64,000 nt of DNA, taken from assembly GCA_015501585.1 (NCBI GenBank), contig JADNRY010000127.1:62001-126000 (forward strand), written 5' to 3'. The stretch is from Rhodocollybia butyracea. Its lineage: Eukaryota; Basidiomycota; Agaricomycetes; Agaricales; Omphalotaceae. The position numbers were made by a program, and so were the translations under genes. The notes beneath the pieces are model-generated. The model had not been told where the DNA came from, did no database searches, and saw only the letters and a list, made by a program, of their open reading frames with translations. Within the stretch, counting starts at the first letter, position 1, and each line of letters opens with the position of its first letter. Shown piece after piece: positions 34,651 to 45,859 of the stretch.

Positions 34651-35838
34651 AGAGGTGGGATTTGGGAAGCAGAGTGAGGAGGTTTATGCACCTGCGCAGT
34701 TCGCGTTTTTTAAAGTCACCGCATGGAACGAATACAACTTCGACTCATTGTCAGCAGCGTTCTTTTACAAAGAACTCAGCCAGAGTTTCTGTACAACAAA
34801 GGTTAATGGATATTTCAAATAAGTAACCATTGGACTCAGCCATACACGCATACTCAGTCATCTACGCTCCATGAAGCTGAAAGCTTGAAGGCTGTGAATC
34901 TCTGAGGCCACGACAGTTATAACAGGTAATGCTTCCTGAGCTTGCAAAGAAATTTGTGCTTTGACGCATTTTACATGCGCCTATCCAGTTTGTTCAATCG
35001 TCCTGATCGCATGCGTAGCACGTAAATTTTGGCGGTCGAGCATGCGTTTAGGCGCTTATTAAGTTCTCACTCCGATCCGGTTACCCGCTTCGGCTCAGAA
35101 TAATAGTCGTTCATACATACTTTATTTAGAAATTGCAAGTACGAGACAAGAGAGATCTAGAGGTGGGAGGGAAAACAAGATGATCACGTCTGAAGATCTA
35201 GAGGAATGGGAATACAGTCGGGGATGCCAACTGAGGCGAGTGTTGCAACCTTGGAGGCTCCTTGGACACCGAAATCCCCTCCTCCTCGAGTGGATGGACA
35301 TCTCGGACTACGTTATCGCGTTATCGAGTCCAAATTGCACTCGGCTATCGTCAGCTATGTTTCCGCTTATGGTATCAATGCATAACCCTCTGATCATCAT
35401 CATGTATGAACATTTGAATTTGAGCGCTTGAGCTCCCGGTCACTCTGTCTCAAAATCTTTGTCTTCTCGCAACAGAATGGACGATCCGTTTTGAGCGTCA
35501 TCGATCATCGACATCCTTGCTGCTCAAGCGCTCAATGATGTGGACTACGAACTTCCACGAAAAGCCACTTTCCGTGAGACAGGGACAGTTGGAGTCCCAG
35601 AACACTCGACTTCGGAACATACTACTCTGCTTAAATACACACTCCTCATATCGTATTCCTTTCCGAGTTTCATCAGGCTCACACTAGCCCGATATATTCG
35701 CAAGCCTAGGCGCCTATATTCAAAACCCCGGCGCACCTCACCAGCTTCTCCATTACTATTGGATTGGGCTCCACGGTTGATGTTATCATACTAATAGCCT
35801 TTTAAGAGCGCTAAGCTCCACTCAATAACTTTCTCTCA

Positions 35839-36557
35839 ATGACGACCACCTACGAAGACACTTCCCTAACTCTTATTTTTGCTCCCGACAACCCAATCAA
35901 CACAACCATCACCGATTCCAAAGACGGCGCTTTTCTATACCAGATCGTCACTGGATCCAAGAAGGAGACAAAGGTGTTATCTGCTGCAGGAGAGACTGTT
36001 GCTTCCTGGGTGCGGAGGGGTTTCAGTTCTAATATTCTCCTCTTGGAAAAGCGGCTCCGGTATCGATGAATACGTGGTTGAGGAAGAGCGTGATTCCCTT
36101 CGATAGGTGTGTCGTTTTAATTCCACTTTATTTATTTCTTGTAAACCGATTTAAAATACTAGAACATTCTCCGCTCCCACCAATCCAGGTAAAAAATACC
36201 AATGGAAAGGCCGCACGGTACTCTCAAATACTACTTTGCGTCTCTTTCGTTCTCACTTCCAAACTTATTTCTTAGCTCTACTCGAAAGATGAATTGCGTT
36301 CCATTACCACTTTTTCCCCAAGTCAACGTAAACTTAGTTTACGCTTTACTGTAGTGGGAATGAAGCCCAATACACAATCTACCCCAGCAAAACTGGTGGT
36401 TGACGCACAAGGCAAAGAGGTCCTTGATTTTATTGTGATTTCATGGTCAGTTCTTGAACGACAAAGAAGGGTGAGGAAGAGGAATGCGCGCTCGTTTATG
36501 GCCGGTGGGAGCTCCGGTTCGAGTGCTTTTGTAGTAACACCAATGATTACATCTTAA
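35839..36557 (+). pseudogene. DUF6593-type gene copy 2, frameshifted
   Basis: It has the same three-exon layout as 31862-32589: 'MTTTYEDTSLTLIFAP', then 'AAPVSMNTWLRKSVIPF', then, after a predicted GTGTGT...CTAG intron (about 36109-36161), 'TFSAPTNPGKKYQWKG'. After a second intron come 'LYSKDELRSITTF' and the C-terminus 'TPAKLVVDAQGKEVLDFIV' with 'SVLERQRRVRKR'. A single missing base at about 36038-36046 (where copy 1 reads 'TLGNAAPVS') moves exon 1 out of frame and ends it after 'RLRYR'. Everything else would be open. It is a young pseudogene or a sequencing error. Confidence 0.8.
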
Positions 36558-36559
36558 TT

Positions 36560-36980
36560 CTTTGTGAACAAGCCTTTATTGCTACCTTTTCCTCTTTTGG
36601 AAGCTGTGATTGGCAGCTTTGACCAGCATTTCGTGTGATCGCCGACCAGCCATAACAAGCACTGCAAGGAGTCTAAGTGACGGCGTGAGAGGGAGGTGTG
36701 CAATAGGTAAGGTAGCTACTACAAGAGAGCTCATACAAGGCTACTTATTCATGCATAGTACTACCATAAATCTATGGCTAAAATTATCGCAAAAACTGCG
36801 CCCATGCTCCATCTACAAAAGGAAAAGGACCACCACAACTGAGCTCATCCCATTCTTCCCACGCCTTTTCCAGTTCCGATACTGCATACCCCCAATCTTC
36901 CACCTGAACCGACCCTTCCATATGGGCTAGGTGGTTTTGCCGTGCAGTCGGTGCGTGCGCATGTATATCATTCAAAGCAA
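36560..36980 (-). repeat. 3' flank shared between DUF6593 copies 2 and 3
   Basis: The tract containing 'caaggctacttat', 'taaatctatg' and 'ctccatctacaaaaggaaa' matches about 22300-22440. On the minus strand both encode similar C-terminal pieces ('WDELSCGGPFPFVDGA' here), so a second, opposite-strand gene may have been co-duplicated. Only a 63-codon frame (36784-36975) remains open. Confidence 0.5.
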
Positions 36981-37099
36981 GAAATATGTATTCCTCGGTA
37001 ATAATAACTTCATATTAATGAGCTTGTGGCAGTTGACGAGATCCCAAAGGTAAGTCTACACCCATTTTATTAATATTAAGTCTTGGATAAAAAGAATTA

Positions 37100-37575
37100 G
37101 GTCGGTCATTACACACCTCACGCAACACTCGCACGCACCCGGCATCACTTGCACGCACCTGATATCACTTGCACGGCATCACTTGCACGCATCGGCACGC
37201 ACCAGCACGCACCCCTCGAAATGATGCAAGAGTGCGTGCAAATGATGGCAGGTGCGTGCAAATTACAACTTGCATATACTTACTTGTCAAGTATGCCTCT
37301 ATCCTCATTCCTTCCAAGTAGTACCCTATGTGGCCAGTGCAGGCCAATTTAGGTACTTACAAGAATACTTACAATATATAGTATTGTAAGTGTATTATGA
37401 TCCAAGGTAGAGCTTCTTGGAGTTGAACAAATAATAACATTTGCACTACTAAATACTTCATGGAATTGGTACTCTGAGTAGCTCAGCCCGGTGAATACAC
37501 ACACACTTGCATGCACCACACACCACATTTGCACGCACTTGCACGCACCTAGCACGCACCACGCATGGGGTGCAC
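37100..37575. repeat. GCACGCACC-type simple repeat clusters
   Basis: Clusters of 'cttgcacgcacc' and 'catcacttgcacgca' at 37108-37215 on the plus strand are followed by the inverted form 'ggtgcgtgcaaa' at 37229-37265 and by a second plus-strand cluster at 37495-37560. The inward 230 bp is unrelated. The inverted arrangement suggests terminal regions of a small mobile element, but no clear target duplication is visible. Confidence 0.6.
37367..37391. repeat. Perfect 10-bp inverted repeat
   Basis: 'acttacaata' - 5-nt spacer - 'tattgtaagt', lying between the two GCACGCACC clusters. Confidence 0.7.
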
Positions 37576-37689
37576 GGCAAAATATATGTGCCGCTTCCTT
37601 ATCACACCTGAGTCTAGAATGTAGCCAAATCGAATGATGATTGTAGCGTTCTAGCCTTTCGATATCCCTCTCATGCGACTCCAACATTG

Positions 37690-38280
37690 AAGCCAGCTGC
37701 TATTGTGACACGAGCATGTGGTGCCCGTAGTGAAAATCTTCCAAGGCCAAGGATATCTTGGATTCCAGTGACGAATCACTCGAGAAAGTTGGAGCTAGCG
37801 GGTGGGACGATTTGGTTGACTTCCGAGCCCAAACATCAGAAAGTCGGAGTGTTTGCGGCCAATCATTGTGCGAGTAGTGAACGTTTGAACAGGAGGGAAT
37901 GACGGTCATCTACTGGGTGGGGTTGTCGGCTGAACCAGTTCTTCCACGCCGGTTAAAAGATACGAATAAACGATGGGTTAAGACTCTTTATCAAGAAAAT
38001 TTACGCTTACAATTGCCGGCCTTTTGCTGATCCAGACTACCTGGTTAACCATCTGATATAGCCTCTTCTTCATTTCCTGCTTCGCCCTTACCACACCACA
38101 AATCATGTGCATGGATCTTTGCCTCGCACCAACATCCGAAACATATAAATGTCCCGAGGACACCAGTGGACTGCAGACTTGGCCAAAGATTGGAGTGCAG
38201 ACCCTTCAAAGTTAATTATCTTGTATTCCCTTGTATACTCGCTAAAGTTGGAGTCGGTCATTCAACGAGTCCAAACCTTT
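37690..38280 (-). repeat. Rightmost copy of the minus-strand family modules
   Basis: It contains 'gaagccagctgctattgtgac', 'agtcggagtgtttgcggcc', 'caagaaaatttacgcttaca' and, on the minus strand, 'GHLYVSDVGA' and 'SKRPAIVSVNFL'. These match modules at 18.2-20.4, 28.7 and 33.9 kb. No open gene remains. Confidence 0.55.
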
Positions 38281-38723
38281 CTAGACTATGCACAACCAAC
38301 ATGTTTCTTTTCCTTATATTCATCACCTCCAGGCCGCCTTCTCAATGAGGAAGGTTGGTACAGCGCTACCCCGGAAGGCATAGCTTCTCAAATCACAGAT
38401 AAATGTTGATGCGATACTAAATTGGATGCCTTGTGTGGTGTAGGTGGAAGTGCTTCTGCGTTTGCGAATACTTGTCAATGCGGTGTGTCCTGGCAATATC
38501 TACCCAAGCACTGTGGTATATAGTCTGCTCCCTAGTAATTGCCCTCGACATCTCACCAACCTGTCTTGCACTCGCAAGACACTCAAATATACGAGTTTAT
38601 TCTCACCGATTATGTGTCGTTTGCAGACGCATTGTCACACTAATGGACTTTTCCAATAATGTAAGGACCAGGCAAGCAAGTTATCGGTGGACCGTAAAAT
38701 GGGTGGTGCACAGGCCCTGAGGA
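38281..38723. other. No feature seen
   Basis: Short overlapping frames (38433-38720, 38444-38659) have no motif. I see nothing else. Confidence 0.4.
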
Positions 38724-39017
38724 CTAGTAGTAGTGACGTGAATTCAAGTAAGGGTACGGAGGTGTGTAGTGAGGCGGAGATAAGTATGGAAAGTGACTGT
38801 ATGAAGGAGGAGTAGGCTGAAATGGAGCTTGGGGAGGGGATGAGTACCAGTAGGGTGAATGAGAATAAGGAGAGTAATGGGAGTGACTAGAAGAGTGGCT
38901 TCTGTGACTGAAATTCCGAGGCGCACTAGGAAGCGTGGGAACAGCGTATCTGGAGGCGTAGCAGTGAATATGAATCGAATATGGAACTGTACCAGGCTCT
39001 GCTGGGCTGTAGTTCAT
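38724..39017 (-). CDS. Small Pro/Ser/Tyr/His-rich protein (97 aa)
   Basis: This is an open frame of 98 codons beginning 'MNYSPAEPGTVPYSIHIHCY'. From about residue 35 it becomes strongly biased: 'SHSSSHSHYSPYSHSPYWY' and then repeated P-x-P/PPxY-like stretches to the end 'PYPYLNSRHYY'. There is no signal peptide. Such composition fits a disordered protein, but low-complexity DNA can also hold a chance open frame. It sits in transposon-rich DNA with no neighbour of known function. Confidence 0.35.
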   Translation of the reverse strand: MNYSPAEPGTVPYSIHIHCYASRYAVPTLPSAPRNFSHRSHSSSHSHYSPYSHSPYWYSSPPQAPFQPTPPSYSHFPYLSPPHYTPPYPYLNSRHYY

Positions 39018-39665
39018 ATACTAAACTGAATAGAAGACTTTCAATGAGTAAGTAACAGTGTACTTGAATTATTAGTAGAACTATTTACCAGGCTCTTGCT
39101 GGACTGAAGCTTACTAACTAATCCAATCAGGATACACTAACAAGACTTTATTGAGAGTCTAAAAGACTAGACTTAGAGGGGCAATTTAGAGGGAAGAAAG
39201 AACTTTTTATTTCTGTCTACTGGGGGGTTTATATACTGTACAATTAAACTATTCTACTGTCTTACTAACGCACGCAAGTGTCTGTATACGCGTACCTTCG
39301 GCGGACATGCCATTTCATGTGATCATTTGCATATTACTAATTCTAAAGTAGTTGATTAGGCGCTACCGGCTTTTGAAGCTTTTGATGCGGTTCGGTGAAG
39401 TACTTACCCGGGTGCTTAGATAGCCCATAATCACACTACATTCTCGAAAACCCAACTACTACCTGACATCTATCACAGGGAACGGAATAGGGCCACTGTC
39501 CCCACTGGGTAACGGCTGTCGGAATCTGAAGGATCAATGTGTTACTCAGCTGACTTGATGCGGCTATAATCAAGTCCAATTGAGTTATATACATTTTACT
39601 TCAGATTACAACGTGTCAGCAGCAACGGTTCCATATGTACAATATAGATTTGGCATAAGGATAGA
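39018..39665. other. No gene seen
   Basis: The stretch 39150-39270 with 'gggggtttatatactgtacaa' looks like a TATA region of a retrotransposon LTR, but I cannot find paired ends. Nothing else is supported. Confidence 0.35.
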
Positions 39666-40676
39666 CTAATTATTGGCATATCTCGAATAGCATCTCCACC
39701 TGTTAGACAACCCGCGAACCTTCAGAAGAATTGTCGCTTGAAGGGAAAATGTACTGATGGACTGCAGACCAGGCTTGGCTCCACCATGGACGATGAACGG
39801 GCAATGGCGGATCCATGCCTCGGAGTCTCCATGAAAGCCAATCCCTCTGATGACAAACTCCTTCCATCCGTCCTTCCAGAGTATACATATCCGCTGAAAA
39901 CAATGCCGTAAAGTTTCCCTGTCCATACATCGCCTTCAGCTGCTCCCAATTACTCCAATGAACATCCATAGAGTACTCCTGCGTACGCATAAGGAATACG
40001 TCACAATTCCCATGGAGACAGAGGATATACTGGATGCATTCGTCCTTAAAAAATGGGGCCAAAGCCATGGCTCATCCGTGGCCTGCTCGAGCTGGAATGA
40101 GCATCCCAGTTCCAATTAAACGTGGAAGTACTGCCTTCAAACGGTTTTCAAGACACCGTATTTCTCGGATAGGAAAGGGAACCGAATCTGGAGAGATGTC
40201 ATGCAACTCGGCTTTGAAGGGTAAAAACCTCTGATGACAGTGGAATGGAGTACAAAAAATTCCATCTGCAGTCAAATATTGCCCTTTTTGCGAGGATATC
40301 AAGAGGATCGCCAATAGGTTGAGCTTCCTCCCATGCCATATATTCAGCAATAGTTGGAAGGTTTCGAAGTACACTATACTCCACAGGCTGATAGATTTCG
40401 TATGAACTGTTGGCAAGATGGAAAATTTGATAATGTCTGCTTCGGAAGGGGAGGTAGTGTCAGTAGCAGTAGTGAACGACATCATTGGAGATGTAAGTGC
40501 AGAGTAACCAAGAGAAGCAGCTGTATTCAAGGTAGCAGTGGCAAGGGTATGAACAATAGTTGAAATGGAACTATTCAGTTCAGGCAAAGTGTCACAGGTA
40601 AGCACCGGTGCAGCAACAGTAGGTGCCTCCATAAAAGAGTGTACAGAGAGAGAAAAGAGGAGAATTAGGTGGACAA
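39666..40676 (-). pseudogene. Frameshifted gene remnant cut by a solo LTR
   Basis: Read on the minus strand, conserved-looking pieces follow each other in different frames. They are 'VEYSVLRNLPTIAEYMAWEE' (about 40370-40310), 'DPLDILAKRAIFDCRW' (about 40300-40255) and 'IGTGMLIPARAGHG' (about 40115-40075). The last is continued by a DEPW/LWP-like stretch in another frame, then 'FFKDECIQYIL', 'EYSMDVHWSNWEQLKAMYGQG', 'ALFSADMY', and after another shift 'GWKEFVIRGIGFHGDSEAW' (about 39875-39820). At least three frame changes are needed. I do not recognise the family. The upstream end abuts the LTR at 40677. Confidence 0.55.
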
Positions 40677-42412
40677 TGATAGGGCTAACTATGGGTATGT
40701 GGGCAGAAGGCAAAACAACACCAACACAAACACACAATCAGACTTTTGAGTTCTGGGGTAATTCAAGATTGATCAATGGACTCTATTGCACAAAATGCTC
40801 TATAGTCTCTGGGGTTCTCTTTGTACTTTAACTATTCCTTTCAAAACAAGACTCTGGACTTCAAAACTTTCAAACAAGACAAGACTGGGACTTTAACTTT
40901 CAATCAATCAACAACAACAACAACAAGTGCAAGGTCTCTTTCTTTGTCTGTTCAAATGCAATCCAAGTTCATTCAAGTTCTGTCAGAAGCAAAAGCACTC
41001 TGAATAATTCTGTTCTTTCTTCTGCCAGAAGCACCCTATTACTACAAGCTTGACAGCAAGCTTGTTAACCTGGGGGGGAGGGATGCCTGCTACTTCTGGA
41101 GGTCTCCCCTTGATTATATACCCAAGGAAGCCAAGAGTATTGGTAAGGGGAGCATGTGCTCTGCATGCGAGGCTGTATGGCATCATATGGTCAATTCTAT
41201 TGTGAAATTTTACATCAGACCCGGAAACGGTGAACAGAGACCGCCCATGAGGTCGTTTCACTCTATTCAGTTCCATTTCGGATCATAGATGTTCAATCTC
41301 GAGTTCTTGGTATGTTCTTTTTCATTCATTCTTGATTGTCAGTACTTACAGAGACTTATGACTGTAAGTAAGTGTGAACCAGTAGTCCACAGGTTCTATA
41401 AGTGAGGGAGGACTTGAAGAAGGATGTATCTCAGCTATTCTCGCTTCGATAATCGTCATCTAAGCCCTGCAACATCAAGTTTCATTCTAATCTTTGAAAT
41501 ACTGCTCCAAGGGGACAGATCTCAGTTCTATGCTGGAGCATCGGAAAACCACCCGGTATCGGACGTCTTACCGTATTTCCAACTCGTATAAACTCGTTTC
41601 AAGGGTTCATAAAATTTCTAAGGTCTCTGACTGATGGGTATTGAAGTATGAGCATATCTATAGAAATATAGGTATGTCTCCTCCTAGTACCTACTCAAAT
41701 CTCGTCTCTATGGTCGGGGGACACATGGAGTATAAGGCGGGAGGGCAGGGGACGTCGACGGGACCTGTCCGGACTCGGTTTGACCCCCACTCTTGTCCTG
41801 TATCATTATGCTATGCAATTATTTGAAAATGAGGCATTTATCCCAACAACTGATGTAACCATGTTCTGGGACCGGAGAAGTACCCTGGATACCGCTATTT
41901 TGATGCCGTCGGATGCCTATGCACTGCTTTCGTTCGTTCCAGTGCTTCAGGGTCTCTGGTACATTTTATTTCTTGCCCCAGATTGCCCTTTTGCCTGTTC
42001 TAAGTTTTATACCCTTAGTAAGGTATTATCATCCTGAGTAAGCATTTCCTATGGAAGGGAAAGCTTGTAATCGAGTGCTAACTAGTGAAACGATGTAAGA
42101 ATCGTCCAAACGGTCTGCAACATCGAAGGTTTCATAGAAAACGGCCTCCTGGTGAGGTAGTTTCAAGTAAATCAATTATATCAATTCAGAGTATGGGCCG
42201 AAATGGCCGATGTTTTGATATCAATATTAGGCCGTCGTGCGCGTGAAGCGGTGGCAATACAGGCGTTGTACGAGCTTGTCCAATTTGGGTTTCAGTGAAC
42301 ACAGCACTGGGAGAAGTCCTCCAAGTGGTATGAACACTACGTATCATGCAAAGACTATCCAGTAGTGAGCTTTAAGTCTAGTTTTAGACTCAAAAAGTCT
42401 CGGGGTGTATCA
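40677..42412. mobile_element. Solo LTR (longer copy), TGATA...TATCA
   Basis: It starts 'TGATAGGGCTAACTATGGG', ends 'GGGGTGTATCA', and has the same ends as the copy at 47340-48545. Flanking four bases are 'acaa' and 'acag', a target duplication with one mismatch. It is about 1736 bp and contains about 520 bp (about 40719-41240) that is absent from the shorter copy. Part of that ('caacaccaacacaaacacac') also resembles the LTR of the full element at 44779, so the short copy probably has a deletion. The open frame 41641-41826 inside is repeated in the other copy but diverges and is not a gene. Confidence 0.7.
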
Positions 42413-43060
42413 ACAGGCCTTGCCAAATAGGTTGAGGTATTGTTCTGAAAGGATTTGGTCAGCAGTGCTTTGTTGAATACAGCAAATGTTGATAGAAGAC
42501 TCAGCCTTGCTTGCCAAGTCTGCAGGGTGCACAAGGAACCTGGGCGGTGCTGCAAGCTTGGCATTGTGAAGTATGGGTTGTAGGTGGTTAACTCAGCTTC
42601 CTTTCTTCTGGGGTGAATGGTTTTGTTCCAAGGCCATTGTCAAATCTCGTTTGGCTCCAGTTGGACACCATCCATGACAAGCTTGTTCCACTTTTCATTG
42701 AGGGTGGTCTTCTGAGGTTTTGCATGTGTCGTCATGTAGAACTCATTGAGGCTGAAGAACAGTGGTTCAAGTGTCTCTGCAGACTGTCCTGGGAGTACTG
42801 TGAGGACTAGGTTTCCATGTAGGTTCCATTTTGCAGTGCAATCCATGTTGGGCTCTCCATCCTCCCGGTATCCATCCAGGTGTTGATATCTCGTACAATT
42901 GAGTATGAGTTGCGGTGGTCATTTGGTTTACATCTTGTCCAAAGTGGACAATGAATCTGGAAGGTTGGTTGCATTTGTGTTTCAAGAGTAGTCTGATGGG
43001 TTCCTTGGTAGGTTGTTTTACCATTTTTGGTTTGGGGGCATTGTTTCTAGTGGTGGCGGT
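42413..43060 (-). pseudogene. LINE ORF1/gag-like remnant
   Basis: The minus strand encodes, in more than one frame, 'PIRLLLKHKCNQPSRFIV' (about 42990), 'KWNLHGNLVLTVLPGQ' (about 42830-42785), 'KWNKLVMDGVQL' (about 42685) and 'LLSTFAVFNKALLTKSF' (about 42490). The order 'HGNLVLT.P...' then 'W.KLV..GV' and then a hydrophobic 'xFxVFNKAL' segment resembles the gag-like ORF1 of fungal Tad1-type LINEs and related retroelements. Frames are broken and no reverse transcriptase follows. The assignment rests on remembered pattern only. Confidence 0.4.
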
Positions 43061-43106
43061 GCTTGCATGGGATGCATAACTATTGGCTGCCCAGTTTGGA
43101 ACTGCA

Positions 43107-43490
43107 TCAGGAAAAGTCTAAAATACTTAAGTTGACTTAAGTTGACTTGAGTACTTATCCCAACTTCAGGTTGACTTGAGTTAACTTGAGTAAATATGCC
43201 AACTTCAGGTTGGCTTGAGTAACCTGAGCTGACTTAAGCACATATGCAAACTTCAGGTTCACTTCAGGTTCACTTAAGTTAACCTGAGCTGGCTTGAGTA
43301 TAAGGTCAACTCAAGCTCCAACTTTGAGTTGACTCAAGTTAGCCTGAGTTAACTTAAGCACATATGCAAACTTCAGGTTGACTTAAGTTAACCTGAGTTG
43401 GCTTGAGTATAAGGCCTACTCAAGCCCCAACTTTGAGTTGACTCAAGTTAGCCTGAGTTGACCTGAGAATATATGTCAACCTCAGGTTAA
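43107..43490. repeat. Left inverted-repeat end with TTGAC-rich array
   Basis: It begins 'CATCAGGAAAAGTCT'. The first 76 nt match the reverse complement of 56330-56405 at 72 positions. It continues as about 380 bp of short alternating motifs ('gttgacttgagt', 'aacttcaggttgac', 'taacctgag', 'catatgcaaacttcagg'). Such arrays of short subterminal motifs are typical of some DNA transposons. Confidence 0.75.
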
Positions 43491-43559
43491 ATTTGTACAA
43501 GGTCTGTATGCATGTACAACACTTATGCATACTGTACAAGCTTTTTTATGTGTTTGTAG

Positions 43560-44040
43560 ACACATATTCAAGTTTGTAGAGGGTCTATAGCAGACTTATT
43601 TGTTGTGCCCTTGACCAGGAAAATCAAATTAAAATGGAACAAGACATGGGTAATTTACAAAAAACTCACTTTTGGCCTAGGTAGGGGGAGGAGGTGGAAT
43701 ATCAGGAGAGTGCATGAGAGGCATATGCAGGTCTCTATATGTCTCTATAGGGTCTATAGCAGACCTATTCATGCCCTAACAAAGGAAATTGAATTAGAAT
43801 TGATTGATGTACAAAAACTCACTTTTGGCTAGGGTGAGGGGAAGAGGTGGAACACTAGGAGTAATTGCATGGGGGTCATAGGCGAGTCCCTAGAGGCTCT
43901 ATACTAGACCAATTCACTAGACCAATTCACCCAACAACAAAGAAAATTGAACTAGAATTGACTAACATATGGGTAATTTACAAAAAAACTCACTTTTGGC
44001 CTAGGGATGAGGGGGAGGAGGTGGAATACTAGGAAAAACA
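43560..44040. repeat. Three tandem units of about 150-170 bp
   Basis: Anchors 'actcacttttggc' at 43664, 43817 and 43988; each is followed by a G-rich 'aggtggaa' stretch and preceded by 'ggtctatagcagac' and 'aattga' blocks. The core 'acaaaaaactcac' resembles the reverse complement of the start of the 159-bp units at 55.1-55.9 kb. Confidence 0.7.
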
Positions 44041-44774
44041 TCCAAGCCTTCATCCTTCACTGCCCAGCAACATCTCAATGTTGTATCTCTGACCACTGCA
44101 TCCACCAGGAGTCCCCAAGCTACTGAATTTCCATGTTGTTCCCAGAGCTGCTCAAAGGTGGCTAGCAGCTGTTGAATTCCCTGGAAGAGCAGTCCAGGAT
44201 CCCAGAGATGTGAGGAAGATAATCATGAGGGAAGCATTTGAGAGTTTCAGAGATGAAAGAAGAAGCAAAACCATGGGTGAAACCCATGAGGCGAGGTTGG
44301 CTGTATATCTGTCATTTGCTTTAATAGTCCTTCCAGGACAAGATTGCTTAAAAAAGTGTAAGGGCTCTGGCTCAAGTAGCCTCAGACCATAAGCAATACC
44401 TCATTCTATTAGAGAAATGAACGAAATACGGGCCGTATGGTAGTGGTACAAGAGTAAGAGTAGGTTATTAGGTAATACCGGCGCTACTCTGTAAGGGGGG
44501 TAAGGGCCAATGAGCCGTAGCCGTTACACTAGCTTTCCAATGACACCACTTATGATAGTCTCAAGCAACTGTGCTGAGTATGTACAAGTGATTCCGATAG
44601 ACTATAGTCGGCTTTAACGGACAAGACCTCCCGTGTATGATTTCTAAGATCAAATGTCTCGATTTGTCAAGGCTATCCCGGCACATAGCTTTCCATGGGG
44701 CCGCTAAGCCTGTTTTCTACCGTCTTCACGGTTACAACCAGTGCTGCGAATAGACCTCTACGGTTTCCTTGGGA
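44041..44774. other. Unassigned repeat-like sequence left of the LARD element
   Basis: No coding motif is seen. The sequence at 44500-44770 is the left half of the insertion site of the element at 44779; its continuation is at 51619. Confidence 0.4.
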
Positions 44775-44778
44775 TTGT

Positions 44779-45845
44779 TGATATGCCGACTCTGGGCTAT
44801 GCATAAAATGCTACTATGAAGCTGAATACCTCACACCAACACCAACACACACAAAGATTAACATGAGTTCAAGGGGGTTATCATTGAACAAGTCAGAATT
44901 CTTATTGCAAGTACATACATCTGCATCATATTTACAAGGTTGTGATAGATTTTCTGTCTCGAGATTCTAACAAACTCGGGCATGCTTTAATCTTTATCTT
45001 TCAATTGCCTGAACTTAGACTTTACACTAAAAGTACAATTGACAGAGAGAGTATGCGCTACTCACAACACTCTCACTGCTATTAACTTTCTGGAGCATAA
45101 GGTAGTTACTGAGGACTTTGGTTTTCTTTCTTTATACTTTCTTATTTCATTTAACTTGTACTCTTGTTTAATGTGCACTTGTCACTAAAGACACAAACCA
45201 ACCACACCAACCCTGTAACAGGAATGGGGGGAGGAAAGTGCTTCCTCTATTTCGTGGGGACACCTTCTTATATACTGTATCTCAATATCACAGTGTAAAA
45301 TACACCATACAGTTGTGCGGGAGTACATATGCTCTTGTTATTCAATAAATAGCGCATGAAATATTTATTTCACGCGCTGTCTTAAATCTGCGGGACGCCG
45401 CGGCATGATCTTGGAATGATCCCGGAACCTCGGCACATCATCTCCTCGCTCAATCTCCTCGGGGTCGGCGATGTATTAATCTCCTCACATCAATTTCTGA
45501 TGGGAAGTCCCGTTTGGACCGTTTAACGTTGATACCTGTTCCTTCTGTCTAGTAGTCTTCTAGTTGTAATAAGATACCTTTGGATCGCTTCAATAGTCTG
45601 AATATAAGTCATATTTGTGGTGGGTTTCAGTATTCTTTGCACTATCATTGATTACAACTGTGTTCTGTTGCCGAGACTCAGTTTTGATGTCATCAACAAT
45701 TAACATCTGTGTCTTTTAATGATGCCGCGCGGTAACGGCGGATTCTAGAATACTTGTACAGTGCATATCTTTAATACAGCATGACTTGGTGCCAAAAACA
45801 CGCATATACTGCATTTTTATGCCCAAACAAATCTGGGCCGTATCA
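44779..45845 (-). repeat. LTR (3' LTR in element orientation)
   Basis: It starts TGATATGCC and ends GGGCCGTATCA, a perfect 5-bp TGATA/TATCA terminal inverted repeat. It is 1067 bp, 9 bp shorter than its partner. Nearly all differences from the partner are single-base gaps. Confidence 0.9.
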
Positions 45846-45859
45846 TCCCCCCCTTTCTT
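45846..45859 (-). other. Polypurine tract of the LARD element
   Basis: On the minus strand this reads AAGAAAGGGGGGGA, immediately before the TGATA start of the LTR. It is the expected plus-strand primer site and fixes the element's orientation. Confidence 0.75.

Noticed and set aside
37108..37565. CRISPR-like array of GCACGCACC repeats
   Set aside because: Repeat units are short, irregularly spaced and inverted, in a fungal genome.
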